DNA of 64,000 nucleotides from Pseudoalteromonas shioyasakiensis (GCF_019134595.1 NZ_CP077770.1:702001-766000); one strand, 5' to 3'; positions 36,300 to 45,779 are shown, numbered from the stretch's first letter. Translations and numbers: made by a program. The notes: generated by a model from the letters alone, not told the origin.

Positions 36300-36847
36300 T
36301 ATCAATAAAAACCAATGCTGATTTGTTACCTTACTTAGAGCAGTTTATAAATAAAGAAAGAGAATACGAAATAAACGGAGTATCTTATAGCTACGAAGAA
36401 CAAAGAGAGATACTGTTATCAAATCAGACTATAAGTATTGGAATAATTGAAGGTGATACTCTTAGATCTGTACTTCAAATTGCATTTACAGATAGTTTTT
36501 TATTTGAGCTTTACTGTAAAGGAGATATTGATGAAAAAGGTTTTTTTAACCAAGAGTTAATAAATGAGTGTGATTGCATTTACTTTTCATTTGCGTATTT
36601 TTTAAATAGTAAAGATGGTTCTGTCTTAATTAAAAAACTATTAGAGGTATTGGGTTTAGAATGTTTGTCGAAAATAAATTTTACGTTTGCGGTAATTGAT
36701 ATTAAGCACTCAAGTAGGCATCTAGATAGATTTGGCTTTGAGCATATTTATTTAGATAATCACCGTAAAGATAGAGTGTACGTACGCAAAAACCTTAATT
36801 GGTTGAAAGATTTTACCTGCTATCATATTAGAAACTCTAATACTTGA
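36293..36847 (+). CDS. Degenerate GNAT-like protein, second gene of the AT-rich islet
   Basis: 184 residues; the ATG is in the last seven bases of the membrane-anchored protein gene, so translation is coupled. C-terminal NFTFAVIDIKHSSRHLDRFGFEHIYLD resembles the last GNAT motif (N/H-x-x-S-x-x-x-x-x-x-GF), and the preceding GSVLIKKLLEVLGLE resembles the acetyl-CoA-binding helix, but the glycine-rich R/Q-x-x-G-x-G/A loop is not seen. So an acetyltransferase fold is possible and activity doubtful. The same AT bias as its partner (AGA, ATA). No signal peptide or helix. Function unknown. Confidence 0.62.
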   Translation: MVISIKTNADLLPYLEQFINKEREYEINGVSYSYEEQREILLSNQTISIGIIEGDTLRSVLQIAFTDSFLFELYCKGDIDEKGFFNQELINECDCIYFSFAYFLNSKDGSVLIKKLLEVLGLECLSKINFTFAVIDIKHSSRHLDRFGFEHIYLDNHRKDRVYVRKNLNWLKDFTCYHIRNSNT

Positions 36848-36963
36848 ATTTTAATAGATAATTACTATATTTTTTCAAATTGGTTTTATAGAACTTATTG
36901 CCTTCCAATCTCACACAAAACGCTGTAAGTTGCTTGTTACTAAGAATAAAACACACATAACTT

Positions 36964-38196
36964 ATGCAATCAGCAGTATCAAATTGGCAATCTAAATTAA
37001 ATGCATTAGGGCCGGGTATTTTAATGGCGACAGCCGCCATTGGTGGCTCACATCTAGTAGCATCAACACAAGCCGGGTCGTTATTTGGCTGGCAGCTATT
37101 TTGGCTAATCATTGTAGTAAACGTATTGAAGTATCCATTCTTTCGATTCGGTATGGAGTACACCCTTGCGACCAAACAAAGTTTAGTTGAGGGCTACAGG
37201 CAAAAAGGGCCGGGGTATTTCTATAGTTTTATTGCGCTTAATATTGTCGCTGCGGTAGTAAATACTGCGGGGGTTTTATTATTAACAGCCAGCCTGCTGC
37301 ACTACGCATTACCTGTCACTATTTCTGTAACCTTATTATGTTGGCTGATTTTGGCGGTGTGTTTGCTCATTTTATTATTAGGGCACTTTAAGGCGCTCGA
37401 TAATGTCTCAAAGCTTATTATGGGCTTGCTAACGGTTACAACCGTGGCTGCGTTGGTAGTGGCAATTAATAATGGTGCTATGGCGCCAGTTGACTATGTG
37501 GGCCCGTCGCCGTATGAACTTGCCATGCTTGGCTTTATGGTCGCGCTCATGGGCTGGATGCCTGCTCCTATCGAAATATCAGCAATCAGCTCACTATGGC
37601 TAAAAGAAAAGCAGCATCAACAAGCGGTGACAAAGCAGCAAGGCTTGTTTGACTTTAATTTGGGTTACTGGCTTACCGCAGCACTCGCGTTAGTGTTTTT
37701 CTCGTTAGGTGTATTAGTACAATATGGCCAAGCACAAGCAGTGCAATTAGGTGGTGTGGCCTTTGCAAAGCAATTAATTGATATGTATGCCCTCACTATG
37801 GGTGAGTGGGCAAGGCCGCTGGTTTCGGGTATCGCTTTTTTATGTATGTTTGGCACTACGCTAACAGTGCTTGATGGCTACGCCAGAACATTAAATGAGT
37901 CGCATAAACTGCTACCGATTAAACAATCTAAACACAGTTTAAATATGTGGTTATTACTACAAGCATTTGCTGGCATGGCAGTGATTTTATTCTTTAAATC
38001 AGCCCTTGGGCCAATGCTTACTTTTGCCATGACCCTCGCTTTTGTAACCACGCCTGTATTTGCATGGCTGAACTTTAGTTTAGTGCGCTCAGAGCCCAGC
38101 ATTCATCACTCACCTTTATTACGCACCCTAAGCTGGCTGGGTTTGGTTTATTTAGTAGGCTTTGCGCTGGTGTTTTTGGTTTGGAAGGTAATGTAA
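36964..38196 (+). CDS. Nramp-superfamily transporter lacking canonical metal motifs
   Basis: 410 residues with about 11 membrane helices. The first helix is GPGILMATAAIGGSHLVASTQAG, which aligns with the Nramp first helix (GPG-x-DPGN), but DPGN is replaced by GGSH. In the sixth helix the usual MPH-N is replaced by MPAPIEISAISS. These two motifs supply the metal ligands in Nramp proteins, so the substrate may differ from Mn2+/Fe2+, as in the Nramp-related Mg2+ carriers. The rest keeps the family fold (KYPFFRFGMEYTLATKQSLVEGY). No clear ribosome-binding site. Upstream is the AT-rich islet, downstream is the MoxR-VWA pair. Confidence 0.8.
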   Translation: MQSAVSNWQSKLNALGPGILMATAAIGGSHLVASTQAGSLFGWQLFWLIIVVNVLKYPFFRFGMEYTLATKQSLVEGYRQKGPGYFYSFIALNIVAAVVNTAGVLLLTASLLHYALPVTISVTLLCWLILAVCLLILLLGHFKALDNVSKLIMGLLTVTTVAALVVAINNGAMAPVDYVGPSPYELAMLGFMVALMGWMPAPIEISAISSLWLKEKQHQQAVTKQQGLFDFNLGYWLTAALALVFFSLGVLVQYGQAQAVQLGGVAFAKQLIDMYALTMGEWARPLVSGIAFLCMFGTTLTVLDGYARTLNESHKLLPIKQSKHSLNMWLLLQAFAGMAVILFFKSALGPMLTFAMTLAFVTTPVFAWLNFSLVRSEPSIHHSPLLRTLSWLGLVYLVGFALVFLVWKVM

Positions 38197-38200
38197 AGGG

Positions 38201-38236
38201 AGCTGTCAGCTTTCAGCCGTCAGTTTATAGCTGATC
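38201..38236. repeat. AGCTGTCAGCTTTCAGCCGTCAG degenerate repeat
   Basis: AGCTGTCAGCTTTCAGCC then GTCAGTTTATAGCTGA: imperfect direct and inverted copies of a CAGCT/GTCAG unit, directly after the Nramp-like gene. Same family as 33751 and 34555. Confidence 0.6.
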
Positions 38237-38316
38237 GAGAAGTGGCTTAGTTATTTGTGTTTATAAACAATTGTAACTTTACATTCATTTCTCGGTTTTT
38301 ATGCTGTTTGACGGCT

Positions 38317-39504
38317 CTAACTCAACTCCCTAATCGCATTACTAATCCCATCTAGCGTGAGTGGGTACATGCGGTTGTCCATTAACTGCTTTATAAAATC
38401 AATTGATTGATAATAACGCCAGTGTTCAACGGGTTGTGGGTTGAGCCAAGCGACTTTATCAAAGTGATTAGTTATGCGGTTTAGCCAAGCGCTGCCGGGT
38501 TCTTCATTCCAATGCTCAACGCTGCCACCGGGGTAGGCGATTTCGTAAGGACCCATGGTGGCATCGCCAACAAAGATCACCTTGTAGTCGCTGGTGAACT
38601 TGTTAATCAAGGTCATGGTATCAATTACGTTAGCGTGACGACGTTCATTGTCTTGCCAAACATGCTCATACAAACAGTTATGAAAATAGTAAAACTCAAG
38701 GTGCTTAAATTCGCTATGAGCGGCGCTAAATAGCTCTTCGCAGGTATGAATGTAATCATCCATTGAACCGCCGATATCAAACAGCATCAATACTTTTACC
38801 GCATTATGGCGCTCTGGTGCCATTTTTACATCGAGCATGCCGCCTTGCTTTGCGGTTGCGCGGATGGTTTCGGTTAAATCGAGAGTGTCGCTGGCACCAG
38901 TACGGGCAAATTTACGTAGTTTTTTCAGGGCGAGTTTAATGGTGCGCGAGCCGATTTCACGGTCACTATCAAGGTTTCGGTAGCTGCGTTTGTCCCATAC
39001 TTTTACCGCACGGCGATGTCGGTTACCGTCTTGGCCGATACGCACACCTTCAGGGTTATAACCATAGGCGCCAAATGGCGAAGTACCACCGGTACCGACC
39101 CATTTATTACCTCCAGCATGGCGCTTTTGCTGCTCTTCAAGGCGTTGCTTGAGGGTTTCCATAAGTTTATCAAGGCCGCCCATGGCTTGTAATTGCGCTT
39201 TTTCTTCGTCACTTAAATGCTTTTCAAACTCTTTGCGTAGCCAATCGTCAGGCAAGGCGTGTTGCTGTTTTAAGCTTTCGAGCAGATCAAGGTCGGCGAC
39301 TCCACTAAAGTAATCAGCAAAGGCTTTATCAAAACGATCAAAGTGGGTTTCATCCTTAACCATGATGGTACGCGCTAAGTAATAAAACGCGTCAACGTCT
39401 GCAAAAATAACCCCTTGCTTGAGCGCATTGATCAAATCAAGTAGCTCTCGCAAACTAACTGGTAAGCGGTATTCGCGAAGCTTAAAGAAAAACGCAATTA
39501 ACAT
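38317..39504 (-). CDS. VWA-domain protein (CoxE-like)
   Basis: 395 residues. The N-terminal half is helical and charged (FAKLREYRLPVSLRELLDLINAL-type start; actual text begins MLIAFFFKLREYRLPVSLREL). The C-terminal half is a von Willebrand A domain with an incomplete MIDAS: LMLFDIGGSMDD has the D-x-G-x-S pattern. The gene starts one base after the MoxR-type gene, as is usual for MoxR-VWA chaperone pairs, which often activate or assemble metalloenzymes or surface complexes. No client gene is seen nearby, so the target is unknown. Confidence 0.87.
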   Translation of the reverse strand: MLIAFFFKLREYRLPVSLRELLDLINALKQGVIFADVDAFYYLARTIMVKDETHFDRFDKAFADYFSGVADLDLLESLKQQHALPDDWLRKEFEKHLSDEEKAQLQAMGGLDKLMETLKQRLEEQQKRHAGGNKWVGTGGTSPFGAYGYNPEGVRIGQDGNRHRRAVKVWDKRSYRNLDSDREIGSRTIKLALKKLRKFARTGASDTLDLTETIRATAKQGGMLDVKMAPERHNAVKVLMLFDIGGSMDDYIHTCEELFSAAHSEFKHLEFYYFHNCLYEHVWQDNERRHANVIDTMTLINKFTSDYKVIFVGDATMGPYEIAYPGGSVEHWNEEPGSAWLNRITNHFDKVAWLNPQPVEHWRYYQSIDFIKQLMDNRMYPLTLDGISNAIRELS

Positions 39505-39505
39505 C

Positions 39506-40354
39506 TTAACGGCGGCTCATAAACGCAAGCTTTTCGACTAAGCTAATGTCTTGCTCGTTCTTTAATAACGCGCCAAACATGGGCATTAAGCCGCCTTTTT
39601 GGCTTTTATCATGCAGTGTTTTAGCATCTATATCTTCAGCCATCAGCAGCTTTAACCAATCAAGCAATTCGCTGGTTGATGGTTTTTTCTTAATGCCGTT
39701 TACTTCACGTAGATTAAAAAACACCTCAAGTGCTTGGCGAACTAGGTCTTGTTTAACATGCGGGTGATGTACATCTATAATTTGTGCCATTTCTTCACTA
39801 CTTGGAAAATCAATGTAATGGAAGAAACAGCGACGTAAAAAGGCATCAGGCAGCTCTTTTTCGTTATTTGACGTGATGATCACAATAGGACGTTGCTTAG
39901 CAACCACGCGCTCGCCAGTCTCATAAACATGAAACTCCATTTTATCGAGCTCTAATAGCAAGTCGTTGGGAAATTCAATATCGGCTTTGTCTATTTCATC
40001 AATCAATAGCACAGGGCGCTTGTTATGTTGCTCACCATAGGTAAAGGCTTGCCATAATTTCCCTTTTACAATGTAGTTGCTGATATCGTGCACACGCTCA
40101 TCACCTAACTGGCTGTCGCGAAGGCGCGATACCGCATCATATTCATACAGGCCTTGCTGCGCCTTAGTGGTTGATTTGATGTGCCATTGAATTAGTGTGG
40201 TGTCTAAGCTTTTTGCAAGCTCCTCGGCCAGCATGGTTTTACCTGTGCCGGGCTCACCTTTTATTAGCAGCGGCTTTTCGAGCAAGATCGCTGCGTTAAC
40301 CGCTTGTTTTAATGAGTTACTGGCAATGTAGTTATCGGTTGAATTAAAAAGCAC
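39506..40354 (-). CDS. MoxR family AAA+ ATPase
   Basis: 282 residues, a compact AAA+ domain. Walker A GEPGTGKT, Walker B VLLIDEIDKADIEFPNDLLLELDKMEF with a pre-sensor Asn run, sensor IVIITSNNEKELPDAFLRRCFF including the arginine finger region. Ends in a helical lid. Pairs with the VWA gene one base downstream. MoxR ATPases of this type act as chaperones for enzyme activation or metal insertion. Cytosolic. Located between the Nramp-like transporter and DUF1653/DUF2947 genes; the closeness of a metal-type transporter is suggestive but not evidence. Confidence 0.92.
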   Translation of the reverse strand: MLFNSTDNYIASNSLKQAVNAAILLEKPLLIKGEPGTGKTMLAEELAKSLDTTLIQWHIKSTTKAQQGLYEYDAVSRLRDSQLGDERVHDISNYIVKGKLWQAFTYGEQHNKRPVLLIDEIDKADIEFPNDLLLELDKMEFHVYETGERVVAKQRPIVIITSNNEKELPDAFLRRCFFHYIDFPSSEEMAQIIDVHHPHVKQDLVRQALEVFFNLREVNGIKKKPSTSELLDWLKLLMAEDIDAKTLHDKSQKGGLMPMFGALLKNEQDISLVEKLAFMSRR

Positions 40355-40406
40355 GATGTCACCTTATCTGGTCTGAGCAGTGATTAATAACGTCATGATG
40401 CCACAG

Positions 40407-40625
40407 TTAGTCGGCGTCTGAAAGGTATGCAAAACGCGGTATCGTTTTACCCTCTACAGTGACGGTTTCTGTAAACATACTAAGCGGGCGTGCCCACATC
40501 CCAAATTCGCCATATAGCGCTTGGTAAATTACCAGAGGCTCATTCGTTTCGCTGTGGGTGGCAACATATTCAACTTTGTATTTTGGACCTTTGTAATGTT
40601 GGTAAATACCGGATTTGATTGTCAT
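40407..40625 (-). CDS. DUF1653 family protein
   Basis: 72 residues from ATG 40625, where the family begins (KSGIYQHYKGPKYKVEYVATHSETNEPLVIYQALYGEFGMWARPLSMFTETV). The remaining upstream in-frame Met residues would extend it into the divergent DUF2947 promoter. DUF1653 proteins are small, widespread and of unknown function; they are often stand-alone. No signal peptide. Divergent from the DUF2947 gene, with 78 bases between the starts. Confidence 0.88.
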   Translation of the reverse strand: MTIKSGIYQHYKGPKYKVEYVATHSETNEPLVIYQALYGEFGMWARPLSMFTETVTVEGKTIPRFAYLSDAD

Positions 40626-40703
40626 GTGTTTATCTCGCATCTTGGAGTCATTTGGGTATAATTGCAGTTTGCACATTTTACGCTGAAACAAACTGCCTAA
40701 ACT

Positions 40704-41186
40704 ATGAATTATATTTCGTTAGATGAATACAAAAAAGCCTGGGTTTTTCGTCATAAAGATATGCCGATAAGCAGCGAAGACGCAGCACAAATTAAACCAA
40801 TGAGCGCTGAACGTGCTGCGGTTTTATGGACTACTATGGTGAGCCGCGAGCATGATCACCCTGACTTTTTTGATAAAACAGATTGGTGCGGCAAAGACGA
40901 CAGCTTTTCAGAGACTATTAACTGGGAAAGTGCATGGGAAGCTGGCGACGAACAGTTACCAGAAGAAATCCTTAACCACTTAGAGTGGGAAGCAAACACC
41001 ACTGTTTATTTTTGCATGGCTCGTGACAATATTATTGAAACCAGCTTTGCCGTTTTTAAACGTTGTTGGCAAAACTTTATGTTTTTAGCTGATGGTAGTT
41101 TGTTATTAGGTAAAAAGCGTGATGCAGTGGTGCAGTTTTTAGAAACTGGTAACGCAAAATTGGGTAAAAAAGGCGCAGTAAAGTAG
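40704..41186 (+). CDS. DUF2947 family protein
   Basis: 160 residues, acidic and Trp-rich. YISLDEYKKAWVFRHKDMPISSEDAAQIKPMS at the start, DHPDFFDKTDWCGKDDSFSE in the middle and FAVFKRCWQNFMFLADGSLLLG match what I recall of DUF2947 in Shewanella, Vibrio and Pseudoalteromonas. Two cysteines in the acidic middle region. Cytosolic; function unknown. In the same direction as the ftsB operon, 59 bases before the next gene. Confidence 0.85.
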   Translation: MNYISLDEYKKAWVFRHKDMPISSEDAAQIKPMSAERAAVLWTTMVSREHDHPDFFDKTDWCGKDDSFSETINWESAWEAGDEQLPEEILNHLEWEANTTVYFCMARDNIIETSFAVFKRCWQNFMFLADGSLLLGKKRDAVVQFLETGNAKLGKKGAVK

Positions 41187-41245
41187 CGCTCAATAAACGC
41201 TCTATGCTATAAAACAGTCAAGCAATTGTTTTATAAGAGCGCGCA

Positions 41246-41878
41246 TTGTCTAAACCAACTTCACAGAGCGAACACTCGCAACAAGCCGAAATTTGGCAAA
41301 CTGATGCCGAGCGTGCTTTGTATGCGCAGTTGTGTAATGCATTTTATGCTCGTGAGATCCCGCGTTTAGTTGATGAACCTGATGCTGCAAGGCTAAAACG
41401 CTTATTAGCAAGCCTGCCTTACTATATTGAGCGTTTAGCCATGCGTATTGTCAGTGGTGATGCACCACTACAGCTCGATTCACAAAATGGCAGTTGGCTT
41501 GAAAAACAAAAAACAACGCCGCCTGTTTATAATAAAAAAGACTCAAAAGACTTTTATAGTCAACATGCTAAGCGCGGGTTAATTGTTCCCGTGCTAATTA
41601 ATGACGAGCAATGTACAACTGTGCGCATAGACAGCTTAGATCAAGTAAGCGACAATAAGGTACATTGCAACGAGCTTGGTTGGTTTGATACTTCCGGTGA
41701 ATCGCTAGAAAGCACGCATATTCAATTGCTTAAGCCTGCAAAGGCGGTGATGGCAGCGGCGTGTTGCGGTCATCAATGGCAATTTAATAAACGCATCACA
41801 CCCAAGCGTTTGTCATTAAGAGAAATGCTGCTAGCAAGCAATATAAATTGGCGTAATTTAAAACGCCCTTTGACTTAA
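41246..41878 (+). CDS. Conserved hypothetical protein upstream of ftsB
   Basis: 210 residues from TTG 41246; AAGAG lies a few bases upstream, a weak site. The N-terminal ~75 are helical with paired Leu/Arg (ARLKRLLASLPYYIERLAMRI), the rest is mixed and ends basic (KRITPKRLSLREMLLASNINWRNLKRPL). No membrane helix or signal. I do not recognise the family. It lies 22 bases before ftsB and may be the first gene of that operon. Confidence 0.7.
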   Translation: MSKPTSQSEHSQQAEIWQTDAERALYAQLCNAFYAREIPRLVDEPDAARLKRLLASLPYYIERLAMRIVSGDAPLQLDSQNGSWLEKQKTTPPVYNKKDSKDFYSQHAKRGLIVPVLINDEQCTTVRIDSLDQVSDNKVHCNELGWFDTSGESLESTHIQLLKPAKAVMAAACCGHQWQFNKRITPKRLSLREMLLASNINWRNLKRPLT

Positions 41879-41900
41879 TTTAACCGCGAAGGAGTGTTCA

Positions 41901-42191
41901 ATGCGGGTTTTTCAATTCGCCTTGTTGTGTTTGGCTTTATTTATTCAGTACCGCTTATGGTTTGGCCATAATGGGGTGCAAGATTACACTCGTTTAAAAC
42001 AAGCGGTTACCTCTCATCAAGACACCAATGCGAAATTGTTAAAGCGCAACAAAGTGCTCAAAGCCGATATTGAAGACTTAAAACTCGGTCAAGAGGGCAT
42101 CGAAGAGCGGGCGCGCAATGAATTAGGAATGATTAAACCTGGCGAAACCTTTATTCGCGTATTACCAGGTCAACAGCAAAATGAACACTAA
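41901..42191 (+). CDS. ftsB: Cell division protein FtsB
   Basis: 96 residues: short cytoplasmic start, one membrane helix (VFQFALLCLALFIQYRLWF), then a periplasmic coiled coil (TRLKQAVTSHQDTNAKLLKRNKVLKADIEDLK) and the EERARNELGMIKPGE segment that meets FtsL and FtsQ in the divisome. GAAGGAG precedes the ATG. Overlaps ispD by 11 bases. First recognisable gene of the conserved ftsB-rpoS operon. Confidence 0.94.
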   Translation: MRVFQFALLCLALFIQYRLWFGHNGVQDYTRLKQAVTSHQDTNAKLLKRNKVLKADIEDLKLGQEGIEERARNELGMIKPGETFIRVLPGQQQNEH

Positions 42192-42882
42192 GCAAACTAT
42201 CACCGCCATTGTTCCCGCTGCGGGAGTAGGCAGTCGAATGCAGCATTCGGCGCCAAAGCAGTATATTGAACTTGCGGGTAAAACTATTTTAGAACATACC
42301 CTGAGTAAACTTGCAGAACTTAACGAATTAAATACCATCAAAGTAGCAGTTAGCGATGATGACGGTTACTTTGCTGATTTACCTCACATTGATAAGCGTA
42401 TTGAGCGCGTGTCTGGTGGTAAAGAGCGCGCTGATTCAGTGCTCAATGCATTGTTATCACTAGCGGATAACCCACCTGATTGGGTGCTTGTTCACGATGC
42501 GGCAAGGCCGTTAGTGTGCTTGGCTGATATTCAGCGTTTAATAACTGAATGTATCGCTGCCAATGAAGGCGGTATTTTAGCGGCAAAAGTAAAAGACACT
42601 ATTAAGCGCGGTCATACCCACAGTGAGCAAACAGTGCCACGTGATGATTTATGGCAGGCACTCACCCCTCAGTTTTTCCCTTATCAGGCGCTGACTAATG
42701 CGCTATCAAGTGCCCTTAAAAATGGTGTGACTATCACTGATGAAGCATCGGCAATTGAATGGGCTAAGCAGCCTGTTAAGCTGGTTGCTGGTCGCAGTGA
42801 CAATATTAAAATTACCACCCCAGAAGATTTAGATTTAGCAGCATTTTTACTGCAAAAACAACAAAACGAGAGTACCTCATGA
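42181..42882 (+). CDS. ispD: 2-C-methyl-D-erythritol 4-phosphate cytidylyltransferase
   Basis: Third step of the non-mevalonate isoprenoid pathway: joins CTP to methylerythritol phosphate. 233 residues. Glycine-rich CTP loop PAAGVGSRM at the start, then [29 protein letters not shown] with catalytic Asp/Arg, and TDEASAIE near the end. Overlaps ftsB and shares four bases (ATGA) with ispF, so coupled. Confidence 0.97.
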   Translation: MNTKQTITAIVPAAGVGSRMQHSAPKQYIELAGKTILEHTLSKLAELNELNTIKVAVSDDDGYFADLPHIDKRIERVSGGKERADSVLNALLSLADNPPDWVLVHDAARPLVCLADIQRLITECIAANEGGILAAKVKDTIKRGHTHSEQTVPRDDLWQALTPQFFPYQALTNALSSALKNGVTITDEASAIEWAKQPVKLVAGRSDNIKITTPEDLDLAAFLLQKQQNESTS

Positions 42883-43361
42883 TTCGAATTGGCCATGGCT
42901 TTGATGTACACAAATTTGGCGGCGAAGGCCCGTTGGTAATTTGTGGTGAAAAAATAGATTACCCACAAGGCTTTTTAGCGCATTCAGATGGTGACGTTGC
43001 CATTCACGCATTGTGTGATGCTATTTTAGGTTCATTGGCAATGGGTGATATTGGTAAGCATTTCCCTGATACTGCTAGCGAATACGAAAATATTGATAGC
43101 CGAATTTTACTACGCCACGTGGTTGGTCTTGCTAAAGAGCAAGGTTATGTACTTGGCAATGCCGATGTCACGATTGTTGCGCAAGCACCAAAAATGTTGC
43201 CACATATTCAAGCAATGCGTGAAAACTTATGCCAAGACCTTGAAGCTGATATTTCACAAGTTAATGTGAAAGCAACAACCACTGAGAAGCTTGGGTTTGA
43301 AGGCCGCAAAGAAGGTATCTCAAGTCACGCAGTGGTGATTATGAGCAAACAAAGCGCATGA
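42879..43361 (+). CDS. ispF: 2-C-methyl-D-erythritol 2,4-cyclodiphosphate synthase
   Basis: Fifth step of the non-mevalonate pathway, a zinc-dependent cyclase that forms a homotrimer. 160 residues, full length. Metal and substrate motifs [11 protein letters not shown] (Asp8, His10) and [33 protein letters not shown] (His42). Ends [28 protein letters not shown]. Overlaps ispD and truD by four bases each. Confidence 0.97.
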   Translation: MIRIGHGFDVHKFGGEGPLVICGEKIDYPQGFLAHSDGDVAIHALCDAILGSLAMGDIGKHFPDTASEYENIDSRILLRHVVGLAKEQGYVLGNADVTIVAQAPKMLPHIQAMRENLCQDLEADISQVNVKATTTEKLGFEGRKEGISSHAVVIMSKQSA

Positions 43362-44386
43362 GTGAGTTAAACTACCTTTACGGTAAACCTCTTTCTAAGG
43401 CTGACTTCAAAACTCACGCCGAAGACTTCATGGTTGATGAAGACTTAGGTATTGAGTTTACCGGTTCTGGTGAACATGTTTGCTTGCAGGTTGTAAAAAA
43501 AGGCGAAAATACTCAGTTTATTGCGAAACGCATTGCAGAAAAAGCAGGGGTATCTCCACGTGATGTGAGTTATGCAGGCTTAAAAGACCGTCATGGCGTG
43601 TGTACCCAATGGTTTAGCGTGCCAGTACCAATTAAAAAGCACATAGAATTTAGTGAACTGAATAACGAGCAATTTTTTGTAATATCGCAACAGCGCCATA
43701 ACCGTAAGCTCAGAACTGGCTGCCATAAAGGCAATCGCTTTACTATTACATTACGTAATGTGACTGAGCCGCTGGATATTTTGTGTCGTATTAACGCGGT
43801 GCGCGCAGGTGTGCCTAATTATTTTGGCGAGCAGCGCTTTGGCCATGGTGGTCACAATCTTGAAATGGCAAAGCGAATGTTTGCTGGAGAGCGTATCCGC
43901 GATAAAAAATTGCGTGGTTTAGTTATTTCAGCTGCGCGCTCTTATGTATTTAATGAAATCGTAAGTATGCGGGTTGCCGAGCACGGCCTTGCGAAAACAA
44001 TGCACCGCGAAGTGTTTATGCTCAGCGGCAGTAATGCTTTTTTTGAAGACAACATTAGTGATGACAATATTGCTCGGTTAGCGTCTGGCGATATTGTGAT
44101 GTCGGCCCCTATGGTTGGTAAAGGCGAAAAAGGCCTGACCGAGACCGAAAAAGAGTGGCTCGAACCTTATCAGTCTTGGATAGATGGCCTTAGCGAACTT
44201 GGCCTTAAGAATGAGCGTAGAATGTTACGACTTATTCCTGATTCATTAGCGGTTGAAACGATTGACGAAACTACTTTAAAGTTAAGTTTTGGTTTACCAA
44301 AAGGCTGTTTTGCTACCGCCTTGCTGCGTGAGCTGGTGGATTATCAAGATGCAAGCCCCAGAGAACAAAAACAAAAGGATGCGTAA
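43358..44386 (+). CDS. truD: tRNA pseudouridine(13) synthase
   Basis: Makes pseudouridine 13 in tRNA(Glu). 342 residues. Catalytic Asp77 lies in [15 protein letters not shown]. The N-terminal [32 protein letters not shown] and [18 protein letters not shown] with the inserted domain that follows are typical. Stops one base before surE. The gene is in its usual place between ispF and surE. Confidence 0.97.
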   Translation: MSELNYLYGKPLSKADFKTHAEDFMVDEDLGIEFTGSGEHVCLQVVKKGENTQFIAKRIAEKAGVSPRDVSYAGLKDRHGVCTQWFSVPVPIKKHIEFSELNNEQFFVISQQRHNRKLRTGCHKGNRFTITLRNVTEPLDILCRINAVRAGVPNYFGEQRFGHGGHNLEMAKRMFAGERIRDKKLRGLVISAARSYVFNEIVSMRVAEHGLAKTMHREVFMLSGSNAFFEDNISDDNIARLASGDIVMSAPMVGKGEKGLTETEKEWLEPYQSWIDGLSELGLKNERRMLRLIPDSLAVETIDETTLKLSFGLPKGCFATALLRELVDYQDASPREQKQKDA

Positions 44387-45151
44387 ATGAAAATCTTATT
44401 GAGCAATGATGATGGCGTACATGCTAAAGGGATTGCGGTTTTGTATCATGCATTGACGCAAATAGCAGATGTGACCTTAGTAGCGCCAGATCGTAATTGT
44501 AGTGGCGCAAGTAATTCATTAACGCTCATGAATCCACTTCGTGCAACTACCCTTGATAATGGCTTTATTTCGATTAATGGCACGCCGACTGACTGTGTGC
44601 ATTTGGGAGTTAATGAATTAGTCGAGCTGCAGCCAGATCTAGTGGTAGCAGGAATAAACCACGGTGCCAACCTAGGTGATGATACCTTGTATTCAGGTAC
44701 AGTAGCAGCGGCGACTGAAGGCCGCCACTTAGGACTGCCAGCGATTGCTGTGTCGTTATGCTCTAAAGAAGGAAATCACTTTGAAACTGCTGCTGCGGTT
44801 GCGGTGAGTATTATCAAAGAGTTGGCATCGCACCCATTACCGAAAGATCAAATCATCAACTTAAACGTGCCAGATATTCCGCTTACAGAGCTAAAAGGAG
44901 TCAAGGTAACCCGTTTAGGTTCGCGTCATAAAGCTGAAACCATGACTAAACAACAAGACCCATGGGGCCGTGACATTTATTGGTATGGTACCCTTGGTGC
45001 TGAAAGTGATGCAGGTGAAGGCACCGATTTTTATGCCATTAATAATGGTTACGCATCAGTGACCCCGCTTAGTGTTGATATGACGGCGAAAGAAAGCTTA
45101 CAAGCCGTCGATAGCTGGTTAGCAAATATGGAGATTAATAGTGCTGACTAA
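44387..45151 (+). CDS. surE: 5'/3'-nucleotidase SurE
   Basis: Stationary-phase survival nucleotidase. 254 residues. Metal site [10 protein letters not shown] at the start, then [51 protein letters not shown], all diagnostic. Its stop overlaps the pcm start by 11 bases. Co-operates with Pcm in survival of E. coli stationary cells. Confidence 0.97.
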   Translation: MKILLSNDDGVHAKGIAVLYHALTQIADVTLVAPDRNCSGASNSLTLMNPLRATTLDNGFISINGTPTDCVHLGVNELVELQPDLVVAGINHGANLGDDTLYSGTVAAATEGRHLGLPAIAVSLCSKEGNHFETAAAVAVSIIKELASHPLPKDQIINLNVPDIPLTELKGVKVTRLGSRHKAETMTKQQDPWGRDIYWYGTLGAESDAGEGTDFYAINNGYASVTPLSVDMTAKESLQAVDSWLANMEINSAD

Positions 45152-45779
45152 TTATAATCGCAGTGCACTGGCATTAGCTGAACTATTAAAACGTGAGGGT
45201 GTAGAAGACAGTACTGTGCTTGAAGCGATAGCCTCAACACCCAGACACATTTTTATCGATGATGTTTTGCAGCACAAAGCTTATCAAAATACCGCATTGC
45301 CAATAGGTCAAGGACAAACGATTTCGCAGCCATATATTGTCGCACGCATGACAGAGCTGCTTCGCTTAGCGGGCGTACGTGATAAAGTGCTCGAAATTGG
45401 CACGGGCTCTGGCTACCAAACGGCAATACTGGCGAAAACCTTCACTAAAGTTTGCTCGGTAGAGCGTATTAAAGCATTGCAATGGCAAGCAAAACGCCGT
45501 TTGCATAAGCTTGATTTATATAATGTCACCATGAAACACGGTGACGGTTGGCAAGGCTGGCAGTCGCAAGCTCCGTTTGAGGGGATTATTGTCACAGCAG
45601 CAGCGGCTACTATGCCACAAGGGCTTCTAGCACAACTTGCTGATGGGGGCGTTATGATTGCACCTATCGGTGAGCAAGATCAGCAATTAATGATGGTCGT
45701 TAGAAACGGCGACACTTTTACAGAACATAAAGTTGCACCAGTACGATTTGTACCTTTGGTACCTGGTGATATTGAATAG
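45141..45779 (+). CDS. pcm: Protein-L-isoaspartate O-methyltransferase
   Basis: Repairs isoaspartyl damage in proteins using S-adenosylmethionine. 212 residues from GTG 45141. [42 protein letters not shown] is the classic segment; [16 protein letters not shown] binds SAM, and [12 protein letters not shown] and [11 protein letters not shown] follow. Overlaps the surE stop by 11 bases. Confidence 0.96.
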   Translation: MLTNYNRSALALAELLKREGVEDSTVLEAIASTPRHIFIDDVLQHKAYQNTALPIGQGQTISQPYIVARMTELLRLAGVRDKVLEIGTGSGYQTAILAKTFTKVCSVERIKALQWQAKRRLHKLDLYNVTMKHGDGWQGWQSQAPFEGIIVTAAAATMPQGLLAQLADGGVMIAPIGEQDQQLMMVVRNGDTFTEHKVAPVRFVPLVPGDIE

